From: Antedon bifida
Taxonomy: Eukaryota; Echinodermata; Crinoidea; Comatulida; Antedonidae
Direction of reading: 5' to 3'
Length of the DNA stretch: 64,000 nucleotides
NCBI GenBank assembly: GCA_963402885.1
Contig: OY727102.1
Location: 16,926,001-16,990,000, forward strand
Shown one piece after another: positions 10,956-23,185 of this stretch. The notes under the pieces were generated by a model. That model did not search any database and was not told the DNA's origin. It worked only from the letters and a program-made list of their open reading frames with translations. Within the stretch, counting starts at the first letter, position 1, and every line of letters begins with the position of its first letter. The position numbers and the translations under genes are program-made.

Positions 10956-11816
10956 CTAAATACACGTTCTTATTTCTTTTATGGCTTTTCTAAATTCATC
11001 AAGTCTGAAAATGTAAATAATTGGATTCACAATTGAGTTAAAAATTTGCAAGAAATCGCATCCAAAAATGATTAACAAATTCTCTTGAAAGAAATAACAA
11101 TTACTTTGAATTAGCATGTAACCTAGGGAAGCTGGTCCCCATGTTAAAATCAGTACCCCAGTGATAATTATAAATGTCGTAAGCATCTTGTTACTCTTGG
11201 CGGCATTTGTTGACATGCGCAGTCGTCTTCTTTGAAATAGAATACGAACATAAATGATTATATACAGTAATGTGTTGAGTAAAACGTAGATTAATACCAT
11301 CAAACTAAAGCAAACTATACACCCTATACTATTTATGAAAACACCGAAAGCTATCTGAGTTACTATCACAATGATAACGACGAACACACATCTTTTAGTA
11401 GTAACAATAATATGATATTTAAGTGGTGCTCCTACAAGTGCTATATAACAATCCACTGCGATACATGCTATGAAACAAACTGATATTAAAGTTAGGGAAA
11501 ATCCAATTCGAAGAATCCATGCACTGTAGAACTCACTCAATTCGTTCACCCACAAAATGTACACAGAATTCAAGGCATCGACAAACGCTAAAGAGCCTAC
11601 AAATATGTTGCGATTTTTATGAAGCCTTTTTGCAGCAGCTACTAAAATTACAACTAAGATATTTGCCAGAAATGACAGTACACATAATACATTAATGAAT
11701 TTTTGTATATAGAATAAATACGGTTTAGTATCTAGTACATCGTCTAGCGGTGCAGACACACAACTCGTGTTAGTGTCCTCAATTGTGTTTTTCATATCAT
11801 CTGCCATAGTTTTCAA
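10956..11816 (-). CDS. Rhodopsin-class orphan GPCR, MECA/melanocortin-like (cluster member E)
   Basis: A 286-codon single-exon receptor gene. Two Met codons, at residues 1 and 4, could both start it; the N-terminus carries NTS glycosylation at 16-18. TM1 has Asn52, TM2 has Asp80, TM3 ends in VDCYIALVGAPLKYH (DCY at 122-124), TM6 has GVLILTWGPAS, and TM7 has NSIVNPIIY (Asn264 onward) followed by FRLDEFRKAIKEI and then almost no tail. It is the sister of 7388-8248. As in its relatives there is no TM3 cysteine and the second extracellular loop is very short. Confidence 0.88.
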   Translation of the reverse strand: MKTMADDMKNTIEDTNTSCVSAPLDDVLDTKPYLFYIQKFINVLCVLSFLANILVVILVAAAKRLHKNRNIFVGSLAFVDALNSVYILWVNELSEFYSAWILRIGFSLTLISVCFIACIAVDCYIALVGAPLKYHIIVTTKRCVFVVIIVIVTQIAFGVFINSIGCIVCFSLMVLIYVLLNTLLYIIIYVRILFQRRRLRMSTNAAKSNKMLTTFIIITGVLILTWGPASLGYMLIQSNCYFFQENLLIIFGCDFLQIFNSIVNPIIYIFRLDEFRKAIKEIRTCI

Positions 11817-12930
11817 ACCATGAGAATGTAAATGTACGATATTTTATTTTCCACTCCAGGTGTAGGCCTACAAATGGGATAAAACGTCAACATTCAGTAA
11901 CTAAAACGGTGTCATTGTCGCTGTCATAATCATATTTGTTTGACTTGAAGAAAATGTATATATAGATGTCTTGCCGTGTTGCTGCAGATATACTCAGTTC
12001 TTACTATCATTCTTATGTGCGATTTATTCAACATTAATTTACATGATGTAATTATTTCCATCTCATTTTGAGCATTCTTCTTATAAAGTTTAATTGAAAA
12101 GTTTCAAGTTTATCTTTGTCCAACCTTCTTTTTGTCTTCTTCAGTAACCATACAATCCCACACTGGAAAAACGAACGAACAATCTTTTTTTGGCTGTGAA
12201 TTCGTGTGTACAATGGAGCTGCAGATATATAATATTTATATATATATATATTTTTTTTTTTTCTGAAATCATTTCCTTGTTTTTGCGCACCTTATTTATT
12301 GATTGCTCACATCAGCTCCTACGTGTTGTGTGTCTTTCTCATTTAATGTTTTCCTTCTCTATAATAGGTTTTCATTACAATTATCCTTGCATTTTGATTG
12401 GTTGATTTTCATATCACGTGGTATTGATGATTTTAATTCCATTTAACGGCAAGGTCGTTGTAAAAAAAAGTGTATAGTACTTGTTTTTGGATGAAACAGA
12501 CACTAATGTCTTGAGTTCCGGCTCATGAATGTGTTTCTATTTCCATGTTTTACACATAAAGATTTAACAATAATTGACAATTTTCCACTAGAAAAAAACA
12601 ACTTAATGTTGAATGTTTCATTGTTAGTGTTATATTGAGATATCTCAGGTTGACGTCATTGGAATTGAGAAACTGTGATATTCAAATATTGTTGCAATGA
12701 CTTCAACTTTAAACAAACCAATTACATAGCGTTTAGTTGACACGTCATAAGTTGACTGTCACTACAATCTGATATGTAACTAAACATTTCACCAGAGAAA
12801 TTATTTATCCTAGGTAAACAAACTTTAACAATCGAGAATGTTAAGCGTAATGTTAAGCTACAGCTAAACTACTACTATTGGTCCTCTTAATTTAAGTTAA
12901 AATAATTTGGGTTTATTGTATAGCTGGAAA
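11817..12930. other. Intergenic stretch
   Basis: It holds the conserved block at 12150-12228 and a TA run joined to a T run at about 12236-12262. Otherwise nothing is recognised. Confidence 0.5.
12150..12228. promoter_or_regulatory. Conserved block upstream of GPCR genes, copy 2
   Basis: Second copy of the block described at 8450-8525, here 330 bp or more upstream of the GPCR start at 11816. Its conservation stands out against the more diverged DNA around it. Confidence 0.4.
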
Positions 12931-13806
12931 TTAATTAGGTCTACACTTAATAAATTCGGTTATAGCTTTTCTAACATCATCCATTCTAAAAACATAAATA
13001 ATTGGATTAGCAAGAGAATTAAAAATTATCAAAACATTTACTACACTCGTTCTTAACAAGGTATCTTCTTCAAACAGTTCAGTTAGAACTAAATAGATAG
13101 ATGACGATCCCCATGTTAAAATCAGTACCAAAGTGATAATGATAAATGTCTTTAACATTTTGTTACCTTTTGCCTTATTTGTTGACATACGTAATTTTCT
13201 TCTTTGCAACTGAATACGAACGTATATAACTATATAGAGGAATGTGTTGAGTACAACATAACTAGTTATCACAAAAACAAAGCAGGTAAAACATTGCATT
13301 CTCTCCGAGAAAAAACAGATAGCAACCTGAGTTACTATCACAGTGAGAACTAGGAGTACACATCTTTTAGTAGTAACAATAATATGATATTTAAGTGGTG
13401 CTCCTACAAGTGCTATATAACGATCAATAGCGATTAATGCGATGAAGCAAATCGACGTTAAAGATGAGGAATATCCAACTCGAATAATCCATAAATTATA
13501 CAAGTTTATATTAACATAAACGTTAAATTCATTAACCCACCAAGTATACACGGAATGTATTGCATCAGCAGCTGCCAAGGATCCTAAAAATATGTTGTGC
13601 TTTTTGTGAAGCCTTTTTGTAGCAGCTACTAAAATTACAACCGAGATATTTGACAGAAATGAAAGCATACATAAAACTTTAATTAATATTTGTAAATAGA
13701 ATATATATGGTATATTATTCAGTGTATCATTGGTAGAGTTGAGATTTTCATCCACAAAGCTGATAGTAATATTCTCAATTGTGTCTTCCAGTTTATTTTC
13801 TTCCAT
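12931..13806 (-). CDS. Rhodopsin-class orphan GPCR with a normal DRY motif (cluster member F)
   Basis: A 291-codon single-exon receptor gene. The N-terminus has glycosylation sites NIT (12) and NST (23). TM1 has Asn53 and TM2 has Asp81. TM3 ends in AIDRYIALVGAPLKYH (DRY at 128-130), so this member kept the canonical arginine that most neighbours have changed to cysteine. TM6 has VLILTWGSSS and TM7 has NSLANPIIY (from Asn267), then FRMDDVRKAITEF. The same long nucleotide block as in the other members covers the TM3-TM4 junction, but its codons at the DRY motif differ. The ligand is unknown. Confidence 0.88.
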   Translation of the reverse strand: MEENKLEDTIENITISFVDENLNSTNDTLNNIPYIFYLQILIKVLCMLSFLSNISVVILVAATKRLHKKHNIFLGSLAAADAIHSVYTWWVNEFNVYVNINLYNLWIIRVGYSSSLTSICFIALIAIDRYIALVGAPLKYHIIVTTKRCVLLVLTVIVTQVAICFFSERMQCFTCFVFVITSYVVLNTFLYIVIYVRIQLQRRKLRMSTNKAKGNKMLKTFIIITLVLILTWGSSSIYLVLTELFEEDTLLRTSVVNVLIIFNSLANPIIYVFRMDDVRKAITEFIKCRPN

Positions 13807-15066
13807 AGTTTAGTCAATCACTAATGACGATACTTTATTGCATCAAGTGTACACATAACATAATTATCTTCTTCTTATGTTCTTCTTGTTCTGCTAATTG
13901 TTGTTTCGATGATGATGGTCTATGTTCTAAGTGTTGTTGATGGGAATTATTCGTCCAATTTCGGCCTTAAAAGTCCTACTTCATACAGGACACGTGGCTC
14001 CAGGTTGAGGCTTTGATGTTGTCTCTATTTACGTCTTCAATTTCCGTGCATCTGTTCGTTTAACAATTTTGTGTACCTTTATAAATACATAGTATTATAT
14101 ATCAGCACTGTTATGTTGCCTTATAATCAAAGTGAAACCTGTCTCTGTCGCATAACATTGGTTAGACTTGTCAATTAATTTCAACACGCTTGCTTAATAT
14201 AAAGTAATTTCAGTGTTTCTATCAAATCAAATACTTCTCTACTGTTATTGTTGGGTTGCCAAAACAAACATTTTCTCATCTTTAACAATAATAGAGGCTC
14301 AAGAGAAAAATGTAAAGTATTGTAGAACACAAACAATAAAAAGATCTACGTTTCTCCACATCGAGCAAGTTCGTTCGTCTTTTCACACGCTATCGATATT
14401 AACGATTTTTAGATATTATTGGTTTAACATTTTTATTACATGTTGCATTTATTATTAACGGTTGAGCAACCAATTTGAAAAATTTGACTACACGTTATTA
14501 AATTTTAATTCAGAGCGACAAATCATTGGAATCTGCGTCTAATATTTCTGTTCGGAATCGTATTACGATAGCAGAAAGTTATCCAAGTGCTATGTACTGC
14601 AGTCACGTATTTAGGATATTAGTTTCCATCGAGTCTTTAATTTCTATTTTCTTACATTTCACTTACAATTGACTTTATAATTACCTCAATATCTATACCA
14701 ACCTTTAACAAATGATAATAGTTATAAAGTTATTATACTAGGTAGGACGATACATATACAAATGAGTGTTTATATTATATTAGGCAATTACTATTTATTT
14801 GAAAAACCTGAGCTGCACTGACGAGATCTAATAAAAGTATCGAAACAGTACTGTCTGCAGATTGGATAAATAGATAAATATACATTTTCCTACAGAAAAC
14901 AAAATAAATTAGAAACCTAAAATAATATCCAATCAAATGACGCCGAGACCAATAAGAACAATACACAATTACATTGTTCTTGATCAAGACGTCAGTTGAT
15001 TGAACAATATAAATTATTATCCTATATTTCTATGATAAAAATTGCTTCTTATTTCATATAAATTAG
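13807..15066. other. Intergenic stretch, nothing recognised
   Basis: AT-rich sequence. Open frames here are short and show no family resemblance. It resembles 16140-16420 in places (for example the TTAACATTTTTATTAC stretch around 14421), so it is probably part of a further flank duplication. Confidence 0.45.
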
Positions 15067-15918
15067 CTGAATACGGTACACTTTGTAATTTCTGTTATAG
15101 CTTTTCTAAATTCATCAAGTCTAAATAAATAAATAAATAATTGGATTCGCAATCGAGTTACTTATTTGCAAGAAATAAATGATTAACAAGTTCCTATGTG
15201 GCAAAGGATGTTTCTTTCCAATTAGACTTAAATTGATATAAGCTGGTCCCCATGTTAAAATCAGTACACCTGTGATGATTGTAAATGTCGTCAGCATCTT
15301 GTTATTCTTGGCGGCATTTTGTGACATGCGCAGACGTCTTCGTTGAAACAGAATACGAACATAAATGATTACATACAGTAATGTGTTGAGAAATATTTAA
15401 ACAAGTACCATAAAAACAAAGCAAGTTGTACAGGCTATACTCTCTACGAAATAATAGAAGGCAATCTGAGATGTTACGACAAGAACAACAATGAACACAC
15501 ATCTTTTAGTAGTAACAATAATATGATATTTAAGTGGTGCTCCTACAAGTGCTATGTAATGATCAATGGCGATTATTGCGATAAAACAAACTGATATTAA
15601 AGTTGAGGAAAATCCAACTCGAAGAAACCATGCACTGTAGACAGTCAAACTAAATTCGTTCACCCACAAAATGTACATAGAATTCAAGGCGTCGAAAAAC
15701 GCTAGACAACTCACAAATATGTTGTGATTTTTGTGAAGCCTTTTTGCAGCAGCTAACAAAACTACAACCGAGATATTTCCCAGAAATGACAGTACACATT
15801 ATACATTAATACATTGCTGTATATAGAATAAATAATATGGTTTAGTATCTAATGCCGGTACATCACTTGTATTTCCATCTATATAACTGGTATTAAAGTT
15901 CTCAGTGTTTTCTTCCAT
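15067..15918 (-). pseudogene. Broken GPCR gene of the cluster (member G)
   Basis: The start codon is at 15916-15918. The reading frame breaks in TM1 (a stop after QCINV), is open again through the TM1 end, TM2, TM3 (IDHYIALVGAPLKYH) and TM4, then meets a stop in TM5 (LV followed by TAA) at about 15397. The third loop and TM6 are open again (MSQNAAKNNKM to GVLILTWGPA). In TM7 the NPIIY codons run into an expanded ATTT repeat at about 15123-15143 that shifts the frame to a stop. Several independent lesions make it a pseudogene of the 7388/10956 subgroup. It is also the only copy with DHY at the DRY position. Confidence 0.88.
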
Positions 15919-15929
15919 CGTTTAGTCAC

Positions 15930-16018
15930 TGATGACGCAACAGGTGACGCAACAGGTGACGCAACAGGTGACGCAACGGTTGACGCAACAGGTGACGCAA
16001 CGGGTGACGCAACAGGTG
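15930..16018. repeat. 12-bp tandem repeat (GGTGACGCAACA)
   Basis: About seven units of GGTGACGCAACA, with point differences, begin a dozen bases upstream of the start codon of pseudogene G. The array may have grown in its 5' untranslated region. Confidence 0.9.
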
Positions 16019-16823
16019 TACAGACACGAATGAAAAATGAAAAAAAAAAACGTCTCCGCTGTCACATACTGACATTGGTTAACTTAACGCCAATTCATCG
16101 TTTGATAGATATCAATTTACATCAGTATTCCTAAACAAACTCCTCTAATTTATCTCTACTGCCATTACTTTAGTAAACACAAAATTGAATCGCAAATACA
16201 ATATCCTCATCTTCAATACAGGACCAACTCATCTTCAACCAAGGAAAATAGGAGTAATTACAAGACTTTAATGTTTCCCGTCGAGTAAGTTCGATGTATG
16301 AATGACAGGTTTAACATTCTTATTACAAGTTTACTCTAATATTAATGGTTGGTTAATCATTCTAAAAATTTGACTTTATTATTAAATTTTAATTGAGAGC
16401 GAACCTTTAATAGTTCATATCAGACATATGTCACATGTTAATTAATTCAAAATTAAGCAATTTGCATCATTGTTCAAACTCCTATCAATCTTTATTCTGA
16501 TTCCTATCTTGACAAAATAAACAAAACCTCATTATATTACAATTAATTATAACTGTTTGTACGATTGGAATTTGCCAAAAGTTTGTCCAGAAATCGAACG
16601 AGGAAGCATAGCTAATGTTCCTGTATGCCTACAAAAAAAACCTCATTATAATTACAACTCGAAGTTATTTTAAATAGTACTAATAATTATAACTGTCGGT
16701 TGGGATATAACAAAATTTTTTCAAGGAATCGAAAGAGGAAGCATACCTAATGTTCCTCTATGCGCACAATGAATTAGCATTATTTAATATATTGTTTCCA
16801 ATCTTAAGTCTTAAACCTCTGAT

Positions 16824-16899
16824 GTCATACCACCATATTTGGGTATATAACTACCATATTTGAGAACATCACACTTTTCTAAGAGTGTAGACAGAGCAT
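16824..16899. mobile_element. MITE family I, partial copy
   Basis: It contains CCACCATATTTGGGTATAT, a second CCATATTTG unit, ACATCACACTTTT and the right end AGTGTAGACAGAGC. The left terminal repeat is missing. This is the only recognised copy inside the GPCR region, and it lies 22 bp beyond the end of member H. Confidence 0.75.
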
Positions 16900-16921
16900 A
16901 AGACGTGAAATCGACCATTTT

Positions 16922-17758
16922 CTAATTTTTCATTCTAAACAAGTTAATAATTGGATTCAGAAGTAAGTTAAGAATAATAAGAACATTTCCGATTCCTATA
17001 AATATAGTATTGTAAATAACATAGTATTCAATTAATATTGTATACACAATGACAGGAACCCATGTTACAATCAATATCCCAGTTACAATGCAGAATGTTA
17101 TTAACATTTTGTGACTTTTAATGCTATTTGACGACATACGGATGTTCATACGTTGATGTTTTATTCGTACATAGATGACTATGTACAAAATCGTATTAAA
17201 CAAAATATACACCCCTAGAGTTATCGTCCAGCAAATGAAACAGTCTATATATACTATGCCAAAACCTAGTGCCAACTGGGTTACTATCACAGTGATAGCA
17301 ACGAGTACACATCTTTTAGTAGTAACAATAATATGGTATTTAAGTGGTGCTCCTACAAGTGCTATATAACAATCCACTGCGATACATGCTATAAAACAAA
17401 CTGATATTAAATTCAGTGAATATCCGCTTCCTAATAAAATATTACTGGTAGTTACAAATTCATACATTTTAAACGTTAAGAATCCGTAAACGGATGATGC
17501 AGCGTCAGACAATGCTAACAAGCTAACAAATATGTATCTCTTTCTGTGAAGTCTTTTGGAGACTACCACTAAACCCACAACAAAGACGTTTGCAATAAAA
17601 GACAGCACACACAACACAACAGTCGATTTTTCCAAGTAAAATAAAAACGGGTGGATTGCCACATTATAGTCAATAGTTTCAGTCCAAGAATAGATGGAAG
17701 TTTCAGTCCAAGAATATATGGAACTTTCATTTTTCATAGTCAAGTTAACGGCTTCCAT
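16922..17758 (-). CDS. Rhodopsin-class orphan GPCR with short C-terminus and altered NPxxY (cluster member H)
   Basis: A 278-codon single-exon receptor gene. The N-terminus contains a direct repeat SIYSWTET at 13-20 and 21-28, from a 24-bp duplication. TM1 has Asn57, TM2 has LALSD (Asp85), TM3 ends in VDCYIALVGAPLKYH (DCY at 129-131), and TM7 ends in NPIINLFRMKN followed directly by the stop. The NPxxY tyrosine is therefore asparagine, and helix 8 and the tail are missing. No frameshift is present, so it may still be made, but these changes suggest impaired signalling or early decay. A MITE remnant lies just after its stop codon, which fits a truncated 3' end. Confidence 0.82.
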   Translation of the reverse strand: MEAVNLTMKNESSIYSWTETSIYSWTETIDYNVAIHPFLFYLEKSTVVLCVLSFIANVFVVGLVVVSKRLHRKRYIFVSLLALSDAASSVYGFLTFKMYEFVTTSNILLGSGYSLNLISVCFIACIAVDCYIALVGAPLKYHIIVTTKRCVLVAITVIVTQLALGFGIVYIDCFICWTITLGVYILFNTILYIVIYVRIKHQRMNIRMSSNSIKSHKMLITFCIVTGILIVTWVPVIVYTILIEYYVIYNTIFIGIGNVLIILNLLLNPIINLFRMKN

Positions 17759-19141
17759 AGTTTAAAGACATTATCAAAAGAATATAAAAACTAGACCAAT
17801 TTGATCTGAAAGATAATTCGCTAAACCAACTTCACTCCTCAAGATACTTTTTGGAACGAAATTTGTGAAAATAACATATAGTTATATACTATAACATATA
17901 GTTACTATACTTTTCCAATTGGATTTAATGTCAAACTAGCACAATTGTAAACATCATCACACACGCCACTAACCATTTCACAAGTCCACAAGAAGAAGAA
18001 AGTTCAGCAACAATGTATCACTGTTATCATTTATTTGGTCAAATACATTTCAATAACACTATACAAAGTACAAGAAGAACAAGATACCAAGCAACCAAGC
18101 AACCAATCTACTGTAGATAACCAACCTCAACAACCAATATTACTTGTATCGATTATGCATCAATTCAACAATCGACAGTGACATCTAAATTCCAGTTACA
18201 GATTAAAACCCAGTCAATCAAACCTAAATAAATGTGTAACTTTAGACTTAGAAAAAAATTGCAAACAATATTCCAAAAAGATTTTAATGAAAGTTGGTTA
18301 AAACTAATTAGTGATCAATATTCCATTTGTCATTTGTCTCGTTGAAATATAACGTTTCATCATTCACCTCATGCCATTATTTGTACCATTACACTCATAA
18401 ACATTCATTATTTTTATATTATTAAACCCACTGTCCTAAATAGGAAATACATTGTTAAACTATCTTGTTTGCACTATCTTATGATCGACACACTGTTAAT
18501 GTGTTTGTATTGAAGAGAGGGCCATTATAGAGTTTAGGCCTACTAAAACACTATACAAAAGCATTGAAACTGTAAAATAGGCGCCGTTATTAGCAGGAAT
18601 ACCAATACCAACTTCTCAAAAACAGCACGTGTTTGTTCACTTACTGCGTGTAAACAATTTTCTTTAATTGCATTTCTTAAAAGACCATGCCCATTAATAA
18701 CTATGTAATTACTATATTTTAATATAACCCATAATTTTGTTGACAGTTTTCGGAATAATTATCAACTCGTTTTCATTATTATCGATCAATTTAGTTATTA
18801 ATGTGTTTGATATAACACATATTATAATTGCTGCCTAGTTTCATCGACCTCAGAGATGATGGATTATTTTAATAATTATTATGTATATCCTAATATGGTT
18901 ACGAAGTGACAGGATAAGTACGAGGAATACATCTTCTGTCCGGTTACTTGACATTAACAACCGGAAATATCCAACTTGTATTTCGTTGCAACTTGAAATT
19001 CATCAAAAGCTATTATTTTGCGTGAATACTGAAATTCTAAATATTGTATTTTTAGGTAAATTTTTATTTGAAATTTTGTATTTGAAAGAGAGGAATGATT
19101 TTATTTTATATATTTATATCTAACTGTAATAGAACAGTATT
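17759..19141. other. Intergenic stretch between divergent GPCR genes
   Basis: This is the space between the minus-strand array and the plus-strand receptor at 19142, so both promoters should lie here. Nothing specific is recognised apart from a short duplication of AACATATAGTTA around 17872-17902. Confidence 0.5.
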
Positions 19142-20137
19142 TTGACTTGCTTCTTCAAGAGAAACATGGAATTCGGTGTTGTAACAGACATATACAAACG
19201 CAGTAATACAGGAAAACCGAATTTCGATTCGCATAATTTTACATCGGGCCCAATGCAAAAAAGTTTGGAGAGAGTATTGGACTGCTTACAATACATAGAA
19301 AGCATAAGTGAAATACACCAAACAGAAACATTCTTTGTTTACGCAATACCAGTTTTAAACTTTTGTTGTGCTTTGTCAATCCTGGGAAACATTTTGGTGG
19401 TGTTTCTCATCATAGCCGCTAAAAAACTTCGCAAGAAACATAACTTCTTCGTCAGTTTCCTTGCAGTAGCTGATGGATTAAGTTCGGTGTGTATTATATT
19501 AACTTTCGAAGCTATCCGACGGAATGTAAATTATATTTTACCGATTTTATTGGCCAGTACCAGTTTATTTTTAATATCGGCTAGCTGTATTGTCTGTATT
19601 GCCGTTGACCGGTATATTGCATTGGTATGGGCGCCTTTGAAGTACCATGAAATTGTAACACCAAAAAGATGTACAATCTCTATCTTCACTATAGTAATCC
19701 GTCAAATAGGTATTGTATTACTTTTTAACTTAAGCGGAAAGTTTGAATGGTTATATTCAACTTTATTAGGCGTCTACGTCATTCTAAATACAATTTTATA
19801 TATAACTATTTATAAAAATATAAACACTCAGAGACAAGACATTCCGTTATCCACTCAAAGAGTTGAAGAATCGAAAAAGATGATAATAACATTTATTGTT
19901 ATTGTGGGAGCATTCGTAGTAACTATAGGACCGGCTGCCGTTAATGGATCAATAGTTACTCATTTTATTAAACAATGCAGCTTACGTGCAGACATATGGA
20001 TTCGGAATTACTGTTTCCAGTTCTTAATGATGATTAATTGTCTTGTTAATCCGATCATTTATTGGTTTCGGCTTGCAGATTTCAGAGAAGCATTTCAGAA
20101 GAAATTTTGTGGCGCAAAAATTTCTAACTATTCATAA
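19142..20137 (+). CDS. Rhodopsin-class orphan GPCR, diverged plus-strand member (I)
   Basis: A 331-codon single-exon receptor gene in the opposite orientation to the array. The first Met gives 331 residues; the Met at residue 9 is an equally plausible start. The N-terminus is longer (about 60 residues, NFT at 32). TM1 has GNILVV (Asn83), TM2 has LAVAD (Asp111), TM3 ends in VDRYIALVWAPLKYH (DRY at 156-158) followed by EIVTPKRC, and TM7 has NCLVNPIIYWF (from Asn303) with FREAF. It keeps the canonical DRY and lacks the nucleotide-level identity seen among the other members, so it looks like an older lineage. The second extracellular loop is short here too. Confidence 0.87.
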   Translation: MTCFFKRNMEFGVVTDIYKRSNTGKPNFDSHNFTSGPMQKSLERVLDCLQYIESISEIHQTETFFVYAIPVLNFCCALSILGNILVVFLIIAAKKLRKKHNFFVSFLAVADGLSSVCIILTFEAIRRNVNYILPILLASTSLFLISASCIVCIAVDRYIALVWAPLKYHEIVTPKRCTISIFTIVIRQIGIVLLFNLSGKFEWLYSTLLGVYVILNTILYITIYKNINTQRQDIPLSTQRVEESKKMIITFIVIVGAFVVTIGPAAVNGSIVTHFIKQCSLRADIWIRNYCFQFLMMINCLVNPIIYWFRLADFREAFQKKFCGAKISNYS

Positions 20138-20222
20138 GATTTGTTCAATACATATTATAACATGTCTATGGCTGAAAATGTCTAACTATTCATAAGATTT
20201 GTTCAATACATATGTCTATGGT
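20118..20222. repeat. Short tandem duplication at the end of GPCR I
   Basis: A segment with TCTAACTATTCATAAGATTT and GTTCAATACATA is repeated head to tail. The first copy includes the last codons and the stop of the receptor gene. Confidence 0.85.
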
Positions 20223-20947
20223 ACAAATAACATATATTATTTAAATTAAATTATCACTCTTTACGGCTATTATTGTATTAACCTAAATTTATCAACGATT
20301 TTGTACAATATAACATTGGTTTCTATTGGGCCTATTGCTAGGCGGCCATCAAAAACGTTTGTGGTGAAATGTCTATATTTATAAGACCAACTCTGCACTG
20401 GACAAACGTTAATTAAATCTGTTAATTAATTAATTGTATAGTTTTTCATGAATATTGCTTACATACTCATTAGGCCAAACACTGACTTATCTATGGCTGA
20501 CACTAAATTATAATGTTCTAGTACTTCTGCCCATTGCTTTCTGGTTTGTATACTGTAGGTTATAGGTAAATACTTCTAACAGTAGTATACAATACTTTCT
20601 GTAGACAAAATAATAAACTGTGTTTTTTTAAATTCATAGATACTTAAATCACTTTTACATTGTAAAATCACATTATCTTTATAATAAAGTGTGTATGATT
20701 ATAAATACTGGAGAATAAATATACTGTCGTATATCATTTCTATTTTGTTGGATCATTTAAATTAAATGGCATTCTTTTCATTTTTTGTTTAACTGTAGGC
20801 CTATCCGATATTCGTGACAAAATGTCGTCAACTGAGCGTGTATTTATGGTTTGTATCAACCAAAAGAAGAAAAGTGTCTGGTTCTAATCACCTCGCTTAA
20901 CATTACCACTTTTTGTTAATACAGGCTGAACACAGTACTGTAAAAGT

Positions 20948-22461
<1,514 letters not shown>

Positions 22462-23185
22462 TTTAAACTGAAACACAGTTAGAAAAAGAATCAATAAATA
22501 ACTTACACCAAAAATCTGTAATGTAATGTATTAATTATACAGCCCAATTAACACTCCTGGGTTGGTTATTCAAAATGCCAAAACACCTTTGGCACATATG
22601 GCCTTCCATATAATTTGTATTTGGCATATAATCGCTCCATCTTCTAAATCCCTTTTTGTTACTTTCTTTGGCCCTATTATCGTATAATTAGGTTAATTTG
22701 TATGTCATTAGTCATGTTTTAACATAGTTTACCTATGCTGTTATAGAGAATTAAAACGCATCAACATTTTGATAATCTTTCTCCCTCTAGGCTCTAGGCT
22801 AGGCCTAAACAATTTAAGCTTCTATATGCTTTAATACTGGTTGTCACCGTTCGGTGTTAATAAGCCTGGTCGTTTCGCTCTTACTGTTCGTTGTGAACAC
22901 AGTCACGAGACACTAATATCAATAAAGTGTTAGGCCTATTCGTATCTTAAACAGAGATAGTGGTTTATGAATTAATTATGAAGAAAGTTTTTAAAAGATT
23001 CATATTAAAGAACTCACTCAGGTGGTAATTACATTCTGCATGGTAGGCAAAGAATATTCTGGGCCTAGGTCTTTCGTTTCGCGATAACTCCCCGAGTCGA
23101 TCGCGCTCGTGCTCTTGATTCAAAACGATTGCTTTTATGGAACGCATTAATCGCATTTATATTAAATGAAAAAGAGCAGATTGAA
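22462..23185. other. Upstream region of TMEM234
   Basis: It probably contains the promoter and a 5' non-coding exon of TMEM234. A locally CpG-rich patch at about 23075-23110 (CCCCGAGTCGATCGCGCTCG) is the best candidate for the promoter area. No coding sequence is recognised. Confidence 0.4.
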
